Origin: Candidatus Nitrotoga arctica
Lineage (GTDB): Bacteria > Pseudomonadota > Gammaproteobacteria > Burkholderiales > Gallionellaceae
Assembly: GCF_918378365.1 (NCBI RefSeq)
Contig: NZ_OU912926.1
Span: 2,232,001 to 2,296,000 of the forward strand
Direction: 5' to 3'
DNA: 64,000 nucleotides
Part shown: positions 17,842-29,513 of the stretch, piece by piece
Layout of the letters: each line of letters starts with the position of its first letter
Numbering within the stretch: position 1 is the first letter of the stretch
The notes under the pieces: model-generated
What the model was told of the DNA's origin: nothing
Seen by the model: only the letters and a program-made list of their open reading frames with translations
Databases searched by the model: none
Position numbers and translations under genes: made by a program

Positions 17842-18672
17842 CTATTCCGCCGCAACTGGTAAACGTATGGTGTATTGACCTGTTTTTTCATCACGCACCA
17901 TCATGAGCAGATTGTGCTTTTGTGCGTCCTCCACCAATTCTTTGAACGAACGATAGCCGTAAGCTGATTCAGCAAAGCCCGGCTTACGCCGTTGCATGGT
18001 TGGCTTGACCATGGAATACCATATTTTCTCCTCCCCCCGTTCAGCAATCAATGCTTCGATGGTTTCGACAATAAAATCGAGTGCTTCCTGCCGCTTGTCA
18101 TCTTCAGTCTTCAATAATATTGATTTTTTCGACGTGCCACCGGCAGGTGCTTTTGCCGGAGATTTATTTTCAGCACGTTTTTTCTGTGCTTCTTGCTCTC
18201 GTACCAGATCATCATAAAAAATGAATTCATCGCAATTGGCGCTGAGCAAATCAGAAGTCGAGTCCTTAACCCCAATCCCGATCACATATTTGTTGTTTTC
18301 TCGCAGCTTTGAAACCAATGGAGAAAAGTCTGAGTCGCCGCTGATGATGACGAAGGTATCGACATGGGATTTGGTATAGCAAAGATCCAGCGCATCGACG
18401 ACCATGCGGATATCGGCAGAATTTTTACCTGATTGACGCACATGCGGAATCTCAATCAATTCAAAAGCCGCTTCATGCATCGTCGCCTTAAATTCCTTGT
18501 AACGATCCCAGTCACAATAAGCTTTTTTGACGACAATGCTGCCCTTGAGCAGTAAGCGTTCAAGTACCTTCTTGATGTCAAACTGCGCATACTTGGCGTC
18601 GCGTACCCCTAGCGCAATGTTCTCGAAATCGCAAAACAAAGCCATGTTGGTAATTTCAGGTTGACCAGCCAT
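17842..18672 (-). CDS. NYN-domain (LabA-like) protein with C-terminal OST-HTH domain
   Basis: This 276-residue protein has an N-terminal NYN/PIN-like nuclease domain (residues 8-150) with the acidic residues expected at the metal site: CDFEN, KNSADIRMVVDAL and ISGDSDFSPL. A lysine/alanine-rich linker follows at about 165-190, and an OST-HTH/LOTUS-like winged helix at about 200-270 (SMVKPTMQRRKPGFAESAYGYRSFKELVEDA). OST-HTH domains bind RNA, so the pair suggests an RNA-directed endonuclease, though bacterial members are poorly characterised. AGGAG precedes the ATG. It is upstream of nothing obviously related; queF and smc follow on its 5' side. Confidence 0.82.
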   Translation of the reverse strand: MAGQPEITNMALFCDFENIALGVRDAKYAQFDIKKVLERLLLKGSIVVKKAYCDWDRYKEFKATMHEAAFELIEIPHVRQSGKNSADIRMVVDALDLCYTKSHVDTFVIISGDSDFSPLVSKLRENNKYVIGIGVKDSTSDLLSANCDEFIFYDDLVREQEAQKKRAENKSPAKAPAGGTSKKSILLKTEDDKRQEALDFIVETIEALIAERGEEKIWYSMVKPTMQRRKPGFAESAYGYRSFKELVEDAQKHNLLMMVRDEKTGQYTIRLPVAAE

Positions 18673-18756
18673 CTGTTACTCCTAAACTAAGTTTGTTAAT
18701 AGCTGTACCACACATATCAACTTACTGCTTGACCGGATGAACCCGATTATTACCGA

Positions 18757-19191
18757 CTAGCCTCGCGTATTTGATTGCGTCTCGAACTGCATCAGATCCA
18801 CTAGCGGCTGCGCTTGCCAGCCAAGCTTACGGTGTTCCGTCACAATATTAGTAAAAATGCCACCACGAACGTAAAATTTGGCGGTCAGGCGCATGAAACG
18901 CGGCTGGATGACGGCGACCAAATCATCCAGAATTCGATTGGTAACGTCTTCATGGAAATGCCCTTCATTACGGAATGACCAGATATAGAGCTTGAGACTT
19001 TTCAATTCGACGCAGGTCGTATCCGCGATGTAATCGAGGATCAACGTAGCAAAATCGGGCTGACCGGTCTTGGGACACAGACAGGTAAACTCAGGGATTT
19101 CCATGTGGATGTGGTAATCGCGCTGGGGATTGGGGTTGGCGAAGGTTTCCAGAAGTTTGCTGGCCACGGTTTTGCTGGGCAGAGCGCTCAT
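18757..19191 (-). CDS. queF: NADPH-dependent 7-cyano-7-deazaguanine reductase
   Basis: QueF reduces the nitrile preQ0 to the amine preQ1 in queuosine synthesis. I use the ATG at 19191, giving 144 residues, typical of the short single-domain type; an upstream frame to 19308 runs antisense into smc. The active-site segment [14 protein letters not shown] holds the nucleophile Cys39 and general acid Asp46, and GHFHEDVTN supplies the QueF signature His-Glu. The promoter region is shared with divergent smc. Confidence 0.93.
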   Translation of the reverse strand: MSALPSKTVASKLLETFANPNPQRDYHIHMEIPEFTCLCPKTGQPDFATLILDYIADTTCVELKSLKLYIWSFRNEGHFHEDVTNRILDDLVAVIQPRFMRLTAKFYVRGGIFTNIVTEHRKLGWQAQPLVDLMQFETQSNTRG

Positions 19192-19227
19192 TTTGATATG
19201 CCTTGTGGGTCGGTTAGAATACAGCGC

Positions 19228-19235
19228 ATTATAAT
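19228..19235. promoter_or_regulatory. Shared divergent -10 element of queF and smc
   Basis: The 8-base palindrome ATTATAAT gives a perfect TATAAT on both strands: 19230-19235 toward smc and 19228-19233 toward queF. No good -35 box accompanies either. A start driven by the smc-facing box would fall only a few bases before the smc TTG codon. Confidence 0.4.
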
Positions 19236-19245
19236 GTCCAACTGA

Positions 19246-22200
19246 TTGAAATTGCGTCTTTCTCACATCAAGATCGCTGGATTCAAATCTTTCGTTGATC
19301 CCACCCATATTGCTCTACCCGGGCAGATCGTCGGCATTGTCGGCCCGAATGGTTGCGGAAAATCGAACATCATTGACGCGCTACGCTGGGTACTGGGCGA
19401 ATCTCGCGCTTCAGCGCTACGCGGCGAATCGATGCAAGACGTAATTTTCAACGGCTCCGGTAAGCGTAAACCGGTCTCGCGCGCCAGCGTCGAGCTGATC
19501 TTCGATAACAGTTTGGGTAAGGCTGCCGGCCAATGGTCAAGCTACGCCGAAATTTCTATTAAGCGTGTGCTGCTGCGCGACGGTGATTCCAGTTACCACA
19601 TCAACAATCAGCATGTGCGACGCAAGGATATAACCGATATTTTTCTTGGCACTGGGCTAGGCGCACGGGCTTACGCCATTATCGAACAGGGCATGATTTC
19701 ACGCATCATCGAGGCTAAACCGGAAGAACTGCGCGTGTTTCTGGAGGAGGCTGCGGGGGTATCTAAATACCGTGACCGCCGTCGCGAAACTGAACTGCGC
19801 ATTGCCGATACGCACGACAATCTGCTACGCGTTGATGACATCTTGCTAGAGTTGACCAAACAACTTACCCATCTGACTGGACAAGCAGCGGTAGCCAGGC
19901 GTTACTGCGAATTAGAATCGAAGCGCGACACCACGCAACAATTGCTGTGGTTGATGAATAAACAGGAAGCCGAAACACGCCGGGTGCGTTTTACCCAAGG
20001 AATTGAGTTAACCAAAAACGAGCTAGAAGCTGAGACTGCGCATCTGCGTGGGATGGAAAGCCAGCTGGAATCCACGCGCAGTGAGCATTACGGGCAGGCT
20101 GATGCACTACATGCCAAGCAGGGCGAGCTGTATGCGGCTAATGCTGAGATTGCGCGACTAGAGCAACAGATTGCCCATCTCAACGATCAACGCAAGCGCT
20201 TAAACCAGCAGATGGCCAATAGTAAGCTACAGGTTGAACAACAACGCGTTCAGTTACAAGGTATAGAATCTTTACTGGCCCATTGGCAGCAACAACAACA
20301 AGAAGCAGACATTCGCGTTGAGAGCTGGGAAAACCGCGCAAACGCCGAAGCACTGCATCTGCCGCAAGCGGAAGAAGCAGCGCGCGCCGGACTGGAGCGC
20401 CACAACACCATGCAACGCGAACAGCTCATCTCACAGCAACAACTACAATTGGCCGATACGCAACGCGAACATATCCAACGCAATGTGCAACAACTAGAAA
20501 CACGCCGCTCACGTTTGCTGCTGGAACAGGACAATCTCCCGCAGGTGGATAGCGAAGCGCTGGCCCAAGCGCAGTGTCTATTACTCGATATGGAGATGAA
20601 ACACACAGCACAACAGCAGCAGTTGACGGAGTTTCAGGCGCAATTACCGGGGGCCGATACAACACGGCACGATCAACGCACCTCAATGCAGGAACTGGAA
20701 CGGCAACTGTCGCAGGTGGAGGCGAAACTTTCCGCGTTGCAACAGCTTCAAAATCAGGTCGATAACGACAAGAATCTGAAACAGTGGTTAACCAAACATC
20801 AATTAGACCCACTGCCGCGCCTGTGGCAATCCATCGGTATTGAGGCAGGCTGGGAAGATGCACTGGAAGCCGTTTTGCGCGAACGACTCAATGCGCTAGC
20901 CCTGCCCCACCTGAACGATGCTGCACATTGGAGTGATGCACCACCAGCCAGGCTAGCTATATTCGCAACGGACAGAGCATCAAATTTCGAAACCCAACAA
21001 AATATTGGGCTGACTCCGCTGGGGCAGTTCGTAACCTACCATGATCCACAGGCTGCGCCCGTAGTGACAGACTGGTTGTCTAGTGTGTATGTCACGGAAA
21101 CGCTGGCACTGGGCTTAAGCTTGCGTGAACGACTGCCTGCCGGTACCTGTTTAGTGACTCCGCAGGGACACCTAATTGGCGCGCATAGCGTGCTATTCCA
21201 TGCTCCGGACAACCAAGTGCATGGCGTCCTGGCGCGGCAACGCGAAATTGAGCATTTGCAGGAGGCAGCACAACAACAGGCAAAGTCATTGGATCAAGGC
21301 AAACACCAGGCAGCACTAGCTGAGGAAACCTATCACACTATCGAAAGCCGCATTGCGCTCTTGCGCGCGGCAAATAGCGAATTACAACAACGTCAACATG
21401 GAATACAAGTTCAGATTCTAAAATTAACTCAGGCCAACGAACGCAGCCACGAGCGCGCCGCGCAAATCACGCGCGAATTGCAAGAGCTGGCCGAACAGTC
21501 TGCTGGTGAACAATATCAGCATCAGGAAATCGCTGAGCGCATGCACATTCTGCGCGAAAACATTGCGACACAGCAGATAGAAGTGGAGCAGGTGAGGCTG
21601 CAAGCTACCGCTCAGGAATCTATGTTGCGTCAACAGCGTGAACGCTCACAAAAAGCGCATCACGAATTGCAGGAAGCTCGCTTTTTTGTTAAGACTTGCA
21701 CGGGGAAAATCGCCGATCTAAAACATAGTTTTAAACAAATCGAATTGACGCTGGCGCAGTTAGAACAAGCTTTGATACAAAACCATGCTGAGTTAGACCG
21801 AATAGAAGACGGCACTAGCAAGCAACAATTGCAGGAGGCACTGCAACAGCGTCAAGCGCGCGAACAGGCGCTGGCCGAGACGCGCAACTTGCTGGAACAA
21901 ACCACCAGTAATCTGAACAGACTGGAACAAGAGCGCCTGTTGTGCGAACAAAAATTACATCCTCTGCGTGAAAAACTCAGCGAGTTGTCGCTCAAGGAAC
22001 AGGAAGCACGTCTGCAATATGAACAATGGGCAGCGCAATTGCAAGATGTGGAGGAAACAACATTGCTCTCCCTGTTGGAAAGCGACAATATCAAGCTGAA
22101 TACGTTACAGAACGAATTAAATCGCCTGAACAGCGACATAAATGGGCTGGGTGCAGTAAATCTAGCGGCGCTCGAAGAATTAAATACGGCACAGGAACGC

Positions 22201-22776
22201 AAAACCTATCTGGATGTTCAAGCAAAAGATTTGACCGAGGCGATGGACACACTGAAAGGAGCAATCCGCCGCATTGATAAAGAATCACGTGACTTATTGA
22301 TGACCACTTACAATGAAGTAAATCGCCATTTAGCAGAAATGTTCCCCGTGCTGTTTGGAGGTGGCGAAGCACGCCTGGTGCTAACGGGCGATGAAATACT
22401 GGATAGCGGCGTGCAGGTGATGGCCCAACCACCGGGCAAAAAAAATGCCTCAATTCAGTTGTTATCAGGCGGCGAAAAAGCGTTAACTGCGATTGCGCTG
22501 GTATTCTCTATGTTCCAGCTTAACCCCGCGCCTTTCTGCCTGTTAGATGAGGTTGATGCACCACTGGATGACACTAATACCGAACGATTGTGCAAGCTGA
22601 TCCAGAAAATGGCACAGCACACCCAATTCATCTTCATCAGCCACAACAAGATCACTATGGAATTAGCGCAACAACTGGTCGGCGTAACGATGCAGGAACG
22701 CGGCGTATCGCATGTGGTGACAGTAGATATTGAGGAAGCCCTACGCCTGCGCGACGATAGCACAATAACCGCATAG
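19246..22776 (+). CDS. smc: Chromosome partition protein SMC
   Basis: SMC is the ATPase core of the SMC-ScpAB condensin that compacts and separates chromosomes. The 1176-residue protein begins [15 protein letters not shown] from a TTG codon at 19246; no ATG fits the conserved N-terminus. Walker A GPNGCGKS is at 33-40. Two long coiled coils rich in Gln/Glu flank the hinge at about 510-655. The C-terminal head has the ABC signature LLSGGEKA near 1072 and Walker [13 protein letters not shown] near 1098. There is no ribosome site before the TTG. Its presence rather than MukB fits a betaproteobacterium. Confidence 0.95.
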   Translation: MKLRLSHIKIAGFKSFVDPTHIALPGQIVGIVGPNGCGKSNIIDALRWVLGESRASALRGESMQDVIFNGSGKRKPVSRASVELIFDNSLGKAAGQWSSYAEISIKRVLLRDGDSSYHINNQHVRRKDITDIFLGTGLGARAYAIIEQGMISRIIEAKPEELRVFLEEAAGVSKYRDRRRETELRIADTHDNLLRVDDILLELTKQLTHLTGQAAVARRYCELESKRDTTQQLLWLMNKQEAETRRVRFTQGIELTKNELEAETAHLRGMESQLESTRSEHYGQADALHAKQGELYAANAEIARLEQQIAHLNDQRKRLNQQMANSKLQVEQQRVQLQGIESLLAHWQQQQQEADIRVESWENRANAEALHLPQAEEAARAGLERHNTMQREQLISQQQLQLADTQREHIQRNVQQLETRRSRLLLEQDNLPQVDSEALAQAQCLLLDMEMKHTAQQQQLTEFQAQLPGADTTRHDQRTSMQELERQLSQVEAKLSALQQLQNQVDNDKNLKQWLTKHQLDPLPRLWQSIGIEAGWEDALEAVLRERLNALALPHLNDAAHWSDAPPARLAIFATDRASNFETQQNIGLTPLGQFVTYHDPQAAPVVTDWLSSVYVTETLALGLSLRERLPAGTCLVTPQGHLIGAHSVLFHAPDNQVHGVLARQREIEHLQEAAQQQAKSLDQGKHQAALAEETYHTIESRIALLRAANSELQQRQHGIQVQILKLTQANERSHERAAQITRELQELAEQSAGEQYQHQEIAERMHILRENIATQQIEVEQVRLQATAQESMLRQQRERSQKAHHELQEARFFVKTCTGKIADLKHSFKQIELTLAQLEQALIQNHAELDRIEDGTSKQQLQEALQQRQAREQALAETRNLLEQTTSNLNRLEQERLLCEQKLHPLREKLSELSLKEQEARLQYEQWAAQLQDVEETTLLSLLESDNIKLNTLQNELNRLNSDINGLGAVNLAALEELNTAQERKTYLDVQAKDLTEAMDTLKGAIRRIDKESRDLLMTTYNEVNRHLAEMFPVLFGGGEARLVLTGDEILDSGVQVMAQPPGKKNASIQLLSGGEKALTAIALVFSMFQLNPAPFCLLDEVDAPLDDTNTERLCKLIQKMAQHTQFIFISHNKITMELAQQLVGVTMQERGVSHVVTVDIEEALRLRDDSTITA

Positions 22777-22864
22777 CGCTTAGCACGCTACCTGTCAACC
22801 TTACATATACATTAACTAATGTAGCCGTAAAACTTTTATCAAACTCTCTTTACGCACATTAAGG

Positions 22865-23764
22865 TTAACCACGCCGCGTATTTCGCCCACGACTAGCGGC
22901 GGCGCTTTCCATCCATTTCTTTATGCGGTTGGCATCACCAACGCGCGTATTCTTCCCTTGTGAATCCAAGAGCACAATGATCACCGGGCGGTGCATAATA
23001 TGAGCATGCATCACTAGACAGCGCCCTGCTTCATTGATGTAGCCAGTTTTACTCACACCGATATCCCAAGATGCATTTTTCACCAACGGATTGGTATTTC
23101 CAAACCGCAGTGGGGGAAATCCAGGTGCTGCAACCAAATGTGACGCCGTCGTGCTGTATTTATGAATAAGCTTATAGTGTTGTGCTGCAATCAACATTTT
23201 TACCAGATCCTGCGCAGTGGAAGTATTGCCACTGTTCAAACCAGTCGCATCATTAAAATGGGTTTTCATCATACCCAGTTCGAGCGCCTTTGCATTCATC
23301 ATTGCCACGGCTGCACTGGTACCGCCCGGATAAGTGCGCGCTAATGCAGCCGCTGCACGATTCTCAGAAGACATCAGCGCCAGATTGAGCAATTCGCCAC
23401 GTGTCAGCGTCATGCCAATACGCATACGCGAATGACTGCCCTTGAGAATATCGAAATCAAACACGCTGATGGTAATTTTTTCTTCCAACGGCAACTCTGC
23501 GTCCAGCACCACAATCGCAGTCATCAGCTTGGTAATGGACGCAATAGGTACGACGGCATTGGCATTTTTGCTATATAGGGGACGTTGCTCCTGCTCGTCG
23601 TAAATCAGTGCAATCGATGAACTTAATTTGGGCGAAGAAGTGTACTTCAGCACCGTCGAAGTCAGATCGTCGACCTGTTTTTGGGTAATTGCCTTATTAG
23701 GTGCCGCCTGCACTACCAGTGCTGGCGCTAGCAGCAGCACCAGCATCATGAATTTTTTGCACAT
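22865..23764 (-). CDS. pbpG: D-alanyl-D-alanine endopeptidase (PBP7-type)
   Basis: This 299-residue periplasmic serine enzyme cuts D-Ala-meso-DAP cross-links in peptidoglycan. The start at 23764 is supported by GGAGA six bases ahead. A signal peptide covers residues 1-20 (cleavage after VQA). The three penicillin-binding motifs are in order: SITK at 76-79, SEN at 133-135, KTG at 239-241. The length matches PbpG/PBP7 rather than DacA/C, which are longer. It is convergent with smc. Confidence 0.9.
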   Translation of the reverse strand: MCKKFMMLVLLLAPALVVQAAPNKAITQKQVDDLTSTVLKYTSSPKLSSSIALIYDEQEQRPLYSKNANAVVPIASITKLMTAIVVLDAELPLEEKITISVFDFDILKGSHSRMRIGMTLTRGELLNLALMSSENRAAAALARTYPGGTSAAVAMMNAKALELGMMKTHFNDATGLNSGNTSTAQDLVKMLIAAQHYKLIHKYSTTASHLVAAPGFPPLRFGNTNPLVKNASWDIGVSKTGYINEAGRCLVMHAHIMHRPVIIVLLDSQGKNTRVGDANRIKKWMESAAASRGRNTRRG

Positions 23765-24020
23765 ATCTTCTCCATCAGGGAAAACTACTAAGCGGAGCAT
23801 ACCGCAACATAACAATAAATCAAAGGGAAAGGCTCTTACAATCTCAAATGTGCCTGATGCTTGGCCATATGTCCAACAAGACCTAGACTTAAAAATATTA
23901 TGTTTTTAATCAAAAAACTTATGCATGGCATAGTGATCTACATAAACGAAGCATGGCTACAAACCTTAGCGTCAAGTTAAGCGTTCTCTGAAGGAAGCCG
24001 ATACCACACCTTGACACAAA

Positions 24021-25199
24021 TCAAAGAGTGGCATCCGACGGACTCCTAGGCAATACCACTATCCTCAATTTCCATAATATCAACAATAATCCAAGCAACG
24101 CCGCTACGGCACTAAAGGAGTACATCACGCTTGCACCCCAGTGCTCCCATAGCGGGCCACTCAATAATCCACCCACCATGCCGCCCGCACCGTAAGTAAT
24201 GCTACCAAACAGCGCCTGCCCCTTGGACTGATGCCGCCCGCGAAAAAATTGGTGTACCAGCGCCATAGCCACCGCATGAAAGGCACCAAAAGTAGCGGCA
24301 TGTAATACTTGCGCAAACAGCATCAGCGACAGCAAGTCCACTCCCCAACCAATCAATAAAAAACGTAGCACTGCACCAGCAAAACTTGCAATCATAATTT
24401 TCGACAGTGTGAAACGTGACATTAGCCACGGCATAGCGAAAAATACTGCAATCTCGCAGATTACACCCAGCGCCCACAGCCAACCGACCGCGCTTTTCGA
24501 ATAATCATTCTCCACCAGATAAATCGAATAAAAAATGTAATAAGGCCCATGCGCCAGAGCCATCAGGAAACATGCGCCAAACAATATCAACACTTGCGGC
24601 TGTAATACCAAACGCAGGATGGGCTGGCTGTCGGTGTGGTGCGCCAACACTTCGGTGGGTGGAATCTGACGCGCGAACAACAAAACGCCTAGTTTGATCG
24701 CCACACCTACCCACAATATCCATGCGATAGCGATGTAGTCAAACGCATAACCCAGCCCCAATACCGCCACAATAAAGCCAACAGAACCCCAAGAACGAAT
24801 ACGGCCGTAGCGCGCAGTGTGCTTGCCCAGATAGGTCAGCGTAGTTGCTTCCACCAGCGGCATGGAAGCACTCCAGAAAAAACTCATCACCATCATAACC
24901 AGCAACAAGCCCACAAATTCAGTCGTAAAGAATACCCCCAAGTAACTGAGAATACTGCACAGCGCCGCCAGTTGCACCACTAGCAAACGCTGTCCGGTAT
25001 GATCGGCCAGCCAACCCCATAGTGCAGGAGACAACATCCGCATCACTGGCTGAGCCGACATTAAAACGGCAATTTGCATTGCATTGAAATGGATGGATTG
25101 CAGATACAAACTCCAGTAAGGCGCAAACATGCCCACAAAAGCAAAGTAAAAGAAATAAAACCCAGCGATACGCCAGTGATAGTTTTTATGAAGGGTCAC
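24021..25199 (-). CDS. MFS transporter (MFS_1-like, HcaT-type)
   Basis: This 392-residue protein has about twelve hydrophobic segments and the layout of the HcaT/3-phenylpropionate-transporter-like branch of the major facilitator superfamily: [20 protein letters not shown] at the start, then [12 protein letters not shown] as the loop 2-3 motif. The substrate is unknown. It starts at a GTG with no clear ribosome site. The start lies about 150 bases from the divergent grpE, so its promoter region overlaps the heat-shock promoter region. Confidence 0.82.
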   Translation of the reverse strand: MTLHKNYHWRIAGFYFFYFAFVGMFAPYWSLYLQSIHFNAMQIAVLMSAQPVMRMLSPALWGWLADHTGQRLLVVQLAALCSILSYLGVFFTTEFVGLLLVMMVMSFFWSASMPLVEATTLTYLGKHTARYGRIRSWGSVGFIVAVLGLGYAFDYIAIAWILWVGVAIKLGVLLFARQIPPTEVLAHHTDSQPILRLVLQPQVLILFGACFLMALAHGPYYIFYSIYLVENDYSKSAVGWLWALGVICEIAVFFAMPWLMSRFTLSKIMIASFAGAVLRFLLIGWGVDLLSLMLFAQVLHAATFGAFHAVAMALVHQFFRGRHQSKGQALFGSITYGAGGMVGGLLSGPLWEHWGASVMYSFSAVAALLGLLLILWKLRIVVLPRSPSDATL

Positions 25200-25283
25200 A
25201 GCAATGTAAATGGGTTAAAACTGGGGGGCAATGTCCGCGAAAACGTATTATCTCACGTCAATAAAATAATATTGCGCAATGCT

Positions 25284-25314
25284 CTTGAAATCAAAAAAGT
25301 CGACCCCATTTTTA
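25284..25314 (+). promoter_or_regulatory. Sigma-32 (RpoH) heat-shock promoter of grpE
   Basis: CTTGAAA at 25284-25290, a 13-base spacer, then CCCCATTTTTA at 25304-25314. This matches the RpoH consensus (CTTGAAA, 11-16 bases, CCCCATnTA) almost perfectly. A transcript would start near 25321, about 30 bases before the grpE ATG. No CIRCE element was seen. Confidence 0.85.
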
Positions 25315-25352
25315 TGCTACGCATTTTTGAAGAAATCATTTTGGAGAAGCAG

Positions 25353-25889
25353 ATGGAACCCACCGAATCCTCATCCCAACAGCCTGAACAGGCTACCCAA
25401 GCTGAAGATACGCTTAACCCAGAGGTTATGCCAAGCATCGAAGAGATGTTGCAGCAAGCAGAGCGCAAGGGGCAGGAACACTATGACGCTTGGATGTACG
25501 CCAAGGCAGAAGGCGAAAATATTCGTCGTCGCGCGCAAGAAGACGTTAGCAAAGCCAAAAAATTAGCGGTCGAGCATTTCTCCAATGAAATGCTGATGGT
25601 GAAAGATAGCCTGGAAGCGGGATTAGCTGTTGAAATCGCCACAGTAGAAAGCTTCAAGAGCGGCATGGAACTCACTCTCAAGCAGCTCACTGCTGTATTC
25701 ACTAAATTCAACATCAAAGAAATCAATCCGCTCGGTGAAAAATTCGATGCCCACAAGCACCAGGCCATCAGCATGGTAGATAGTGAGCAAGAGGCCAACA
25801 CGGTAGTGAGCGTAATGCAGAAAGGCTATCAACTGCACGACCGGGTGTTACGTCCTGCATTGGTGATGGTGGCCAAGGCGAAGGAATAG
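25353..25889 (+). CDS. grpE: Nucleotide exchange factor GrpE
   Basis: GrpE releases ADP from DnaK. The 178-residue start at 25353 ([10 protein letters not shown]...) is supported by GGAG eight bases ahead and by the sigma-32 promoter; a longer open frame reaching 25074 lies across that promoter and is not used. An acidic low-complexity N-terminus and a long helix ([20 protein letters not shown]) are followed by the beta-wing domain ([20 protein letters not shown], then [22 protein letters not shown]). It is first in the grpE-dnaK-dnaJ block. Confidence 0.95.
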   Translation: MEPTESSSQQPEQATQAEDTLNPEVMPSIEEMLQQAERKGQEHYDAWMYAKAEGENIRRRAQEDVSKAKKLAVEHFSNEMLMVKDSLEAGLAVEIATVESFKSGMELTLKQLTAVFTKFNIKEINPLGEKFDAHKHQAISMVDSEQEANTVVSVMQKGYQLHDRVLRPALVMVAKAKE

Positions 25890-25967
25890 CAACTCCATAA
25901 CCAAGCAGCAGTTCGCTTCTTAAATAAATTGCATGTTCGCGGAGTTTTGCGAAAAAGTATCGTAACA

Positions 25968-25997
25968 CTTGAAATACACATCTGCTGCCCACAGATT
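25968..25997 (+). promoter_or_regulatory. Possible second sigma-32 promoter before dnaK
   Basis: A perfect CTTGAAA at 25968-25974 is followed after 13 bases by CCCACAGATTA, a weaker match to the RpoH -10 region. It would start dnaK transcription about 45 bases before its ATG, in addition to read-through from grpE. Confidence 0.45.
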
Positions 25998-26049
25998 AAT
26001 GCAACACAGGCAGCAAAGACTTTCAACATTACAACGAAAAGGAAACGTT

Positions 26050-27993
26050 ATGGGCAAGATTATTGGTATTGACTTGGGCACCACGAACTCGTGCGTTGCT
26101 GTCATGGAAAACGGCAAACCTAAGGTGATTGAGAACGCCGAGGGTACGCGCACCACGCCTTCCATCATCGCTTACATGGAAGACGGCGAAGTGCTGGTGG
26201 GCGCGCCAGCCAAGCGGCAAGCAGTCACCAACCCAAAAAACACTCTCTATGGTGTCAAGCGGCTGATCGGACGCCGTTTTGAAGAGCCCATGGTGCAGAA
26301 GGACATGGGCATGGTGCCGTATGGCATCGTTAAGGCCAAGAACGGTGATGCATGGGTTAAAGTCCGTGACAAAGATATTTCCATTCCGGAAATTTCCGCA
26401 CAAATACTCATGAAAATGAAAAAGACCGCCGAGGATTATCTAGGTGAGTCGGTCAGTGAAGCTGTAATCACAGTACCTGCCTACTTCAACGATAGTCAAC
26501 GTCAGGCTACTAAAGACGCTGGCCGCATCGCTGGGTTGGAAGTAAAGCGCATTATTAACGAGCCAACTGCGGCTGCGCTGGCATTTGGTATGGATAAGCA
26601 GGAAGGCGACCGCAAGATCGCAGTCTATGACTTGGGCGGCGGCACTTTCGATATTTCCATTATCGACATCGCTGAAATTGACGGTGAACATCAGTTCGAA
26701 GTGCTGTCCACTAACGGCGACACCTTCCTCGGCGGCGAAGATTTCGACATGCGCGTAATTGAATTCCTGGTAGAGGAATTCAAGAAAGAAAGCGGCATCG
26801 ACCTAAAAAAGGATATGTTGGCTCTGCAACGCCTAAAAGACGCGGCTGAAAAAGCCAAAATTGAGCTGTCTTCCGCACAGCAAACTGAAGTGAACCTGCC
26901 TTACATCACAGCAGATGCCAGCGGCCCGAAACATCTGGCCATCAAAATTACCCGCGCCAAGCTTGAAAGCCTGGTGGAAGAATTGGTCGCGCGTACCATA
27001 GCCCCCTGTAAGATTGCCATGAAAGACGCGGGCGTTTCCAATGCCGATATCGCCGATGTAATTCTGGTGGGTGGACAAACACGGATGCCGATGGTGCAGG
27101 AAAAAGTCAAGGAATTCTTCGGTAAGGAAGCTCGGCGCGACGTTAACCCAGATGAAGCAGTGGCAGTGGGCGCGGCCATTCAGGGTGGCGTGCTGCAAGG
27201 TGAGGTTAAAGATGTTCTGCTGCTGGATGTAACCCCACTCAGCCTGGGTATTGAAACCTTGGGCGGCGTAATGACCAAACTGATCAAGAAAAACACCACC
27301 ATCCCGACCAAGGCCTCACAAATATTTTCTACCGCCGATGACAATCAGAGTGCAGTGACTATTCACGTGTTGCAAGGTGAGCGCGAAGTTGTTTCTGGAA
27401 ATAAGAGCTTGGGACAGTTCAACCTCTCCGACATTCCACCCTCACCGCGAGGCATGCCGCAAATTGAAGTGACATTCGACATTGACGCCAACGGAATCCT
27501 GCATGTAGGCGCAAAAGACAAAGCGACCGGTAAAGAATCCAAGATTACCATCAAGGCCAATTCCGGTTTGTCTGAAGCTGAAATTCAAAAAATGGTACAG
27601 GATGCGGAAACGTATGCCGACGACGACCGCAAAGCAATCGAATTGGTTACCTCGCGTAATCAGCTGGATGCATTGATTCACTCCACGCAAAAGTCTATGA
27701 AGGAATATGGCGAACAGCTGAGTGCGGATGAAAAAGCTGCAGTAGAATCCGCTTTGAAAGAAGCTCAAGATGTAGTGAAAGGCGACGACAAAGACGTTAT
27801 AGACGCCAAAGCTGAAGCACTTTCCACCGCTGCGCAAAAACTTTCAGAAAAGATGCACGCCGCTGAAGCTAGCCAGTCCCACCAGCCTGGTGAATCTGGG
27901 GCGCAAGGCGACAGCAAGAAAGATGACAGCGATGTCGTAGATGCCGAGTTCACCGAAGTAAAAGATGACAAAGCAAAAGACGAAAAGAAGTAA
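26050..27993 (+). CDS. dnaK: Molecular chaperone DnaK (Hsp70)
   Basis: The ATP-driven cytoplasmic chaperone. The 647-residue start at 26050 is the conserved [18 protein letters not shown], with AAGGAAA ahead; the open frame extends upstream to 25969 without homology. The phosphate-binding motif [12 protein letters not shown], the linker [15 protein letters not shown], the substrate-binding domain and the C-terminal [13 protein letters not shown] tail (co-chaperone contact) are all present. Length is normal. Confidence 0.97.
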   Translation: MGKIIGIDLGTTNSCVAVMENGKPKVIENAEGTRTTPSIIAYMEDGEVLVGAPAKRQAVTNPKNTLYGVKRLIGRRFEEPMVQKDMGMVPYGIVKAKNGDAWVKVRDKDISIPEISAQILMKMKKTAEDYLGESVSEAVITVPAYFNDSQRQATKDAGRIAGLEVKRIINEPTAAALAFGMDKQEGDRKIAVYDLGGGTFDISIIDIAEIDGEHQFEVLSTNGDTFLGGEDFDMRVIEFLVEEFKKESGIDLKKDMLALQRLKDAAEKAKIELSSAQQTEVNLPYITADASGPKHLAIKITRAKLESLVEELVARTIAPCKIAMKDAGVSNADIADVILVGGQTRMPMVQEKVKEFFGKEARRDVNPDEAVAVGAAIQGGVLQGEVKDVLLLDVTPLSLGIETLGGVMTKLIKKNTTIPTKASQIFSTADDNQSAVTIHVLQGEREVVSGNKSLGQFNLSDIPPSPRGMPQIEVTFDIDANGILHVGAKDKATGKESKITIKANSGLSEAEIQKMVQDAETYADDDRKAIELVTSRNQLDALIHSTQKSMKEYGEQLSADEKAAVESALKEAQDVVKGDDKDVIDAKAEALSTAAQKLSEKMHAAEASQSHQPGESGAQGDSKKDDSDVVDAEFTEVKDDKAKDEKK

Positions 27994-28347
27994 ATATGAA
28001 ATAGGATGAGAGATGTCTGAAGCGCAATCATCGCAACTTCGAAACTAGTTAATTGGCATTTTGAATATGCAAATAAAAATTATCTAAGGGTCATCTCTTT
28101 TTTCCGTTCTAAAAATATAATTAATTTGGCCCGATACAGCGATATCTGCTCTTGGTTATCGCTGTTATTGGTTCTCTGCTGGAATTGAATACATCAACCG
28201 AGCTAACTCCAGCTTGGTCTATCGAAAAAACGAACAAAAATGGATGCTATTTCTGGATTTGTCATTAAGCTAATGACCTCAATATAGAGACCAATTACGT
28301 AAATCTTAAATCATTAACTCCTTAACCCCTTTTCGCTTCATGCAAAA
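27994..28347. other. dnaK-dnaJ intergenic region
   Basis: A 354-base AT-rich gap, long for this gene pair. It contains an 8-bp hairpin (CAGCGATA 28137-28144 with TATCGCTG 28157-28164) without a T-run. No gene and no clear RpoH promoter were found; dnaJ may depend on read-through or on a promoter I cannot recognise. Confidence 0.5.
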
Positions 28348-29478
28348 ATGAAAAAACGTGACTATTACGAAGTATTAGGCGTCAACCGCGACGCGTCAGA
28401 AGATGACATAAAAAAATCTTATCGCAAGCTGGCAATGAAGCATCATCCTGACCGTAATCCGGATAATCCCAAAGCTGAAGAGCACTTCAAAGAGGCCAAA
28501 GAAGCTTACGAGATCCTTTCCGATTCGCAGAAACGCGCGGGTTATGACCAATTTGGACACGCCGCTGCCGATGCCGGTATGGGTTCAGGAGGATTTAGCG
28601 GCGGTTCATCCAGCTCCCATTTCGGCGATATTTTTGGTGATATTTTTGGTGCCGGAATGAGCGGAGCAGGCTCACGCGGAAGCAACCAAATGCACCGTGG
28701 CGCCGACCTGAGCTACAATCTGGAAATCACGTTGGAACAGGCTGCACGCGGTACCGAAACGCAAATTCGCATACCCACCATGACCAAGTGCGATACCTGT
28801 CACGGCAGCGGTGCCAAGCCAGGTACGAGTACGACGACCTGTACCACTTGCGGCGGGCATGGGCAAGTACGCATGCAGCAGGGGGGATTCTTTTCTATCC
28901 AGCAAACTTGTCCGCGCTGCCATGGCAGCGGCAAATCCATTATATCGCCGTGTGGTTCTTGCCACGGCACAGGCCGCATCAAGCAACATAAAACACTGTC
29001 TATAAAAATTCCAGTCGGGGTTGACAACGATGACCGCATCCGTCTGTCCGGCGAAGGAGAACTCGGCAGCAACGGAGGTCCACCCGGCGATTTGTATGTG
29101 GTCATCCGCATCACGTCGCACTCGGTATTCCAGCGCGATCATAACGACCTGCATTGCGAAATGCCGATCAGCTTTGTTGTTGCGGCGCTGGGTGGCGAAA
29201 TCGAAATTCCTACGCTGGATGGTTCAGCACGCATCAAGATTCCAGCTGAATCGCAATCCGGCAAAGTCTTCCGTCTTCGCGGCAAGGGAATCAAAGGGGT
29301 ACGCAGTTCAACCTTTGGCGACCTGCACTGCCACGTGATGGTAGAAACCCCGGCCAATCTCACTGATCGGCAAAAGGAATTACTACGCGAATTTGAGCAG
29401 ATAAACGAAGAAGATAGCGCACGCCATAGCCCGCGCGCGAAATCTTGGATGAACAAAGTTAAAGAATTCTTCGGATAA
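28348..29478 (+). CDS. dnaJ: Chaperone protein DnaJ (Hsp40)
   Basis: DnaJ delivers substrates to DnaK and stimulates its ATPase. The 376-residue protein has the J domain with HPD at 33-35, a Gly/Phe-rich linker with a duplicated FGDIFGDIF, and four CxxCxGxG zinc motifs ([32 protein letters not shown]). The C-terminal substrate domains complete it. Class I DnaJ of normal length; no ribosome site is obvious. Confidence 0.97.
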   Translation: MKKRDYYEVLGVNRDASEDDIKKSYRKLAMKHHPDRNPDNPKAEEHFKEAKEAYEILSDSQKRAGYDQFGHAAADAGMGSGGFSGGSSSSHFGDIFGDIFGAGMSGAGSRGSNQMHRGADLSYNLEITLEQAARGTETQIRIPTMTKCDTCHGSGAKPGTSTTTCTTCGGHGQVRMQQGGFFSIQQTCPRCHGSGKSIISPCGSCHGTGRIKQHKTLSIKIPVGVDNDDRIRLSGEGELGSNGGPPGDLYVVIRITSHSVFQRDHNDLHCEMPISFVVAALGGEIEIPTLDGSARIKIPAESQSGKVFRLRGKGIKGVRSSTFGDLHCHVMVETPANLTDRQKELLREFEQINEEDSARHSPRAKSWMNKVKEFFG

Positions 29479-29513
29479 TAAATATTGATCCGGCACGAAT
29501 TGAACTTGACTGC

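Noticed and set aside
20426..20863. Long minus-strand open frame inside smc
   Set aside because: It is the antisense shadow of the Gln/Glu-rich coiled coil and has no ribosome site or protein pattern.
25074..25352. Upstream extension of the grpE frame
   Set aside because: It spans the sigma-32 promoter and overlaps the divergent transporter gene; no homology to GrpE.
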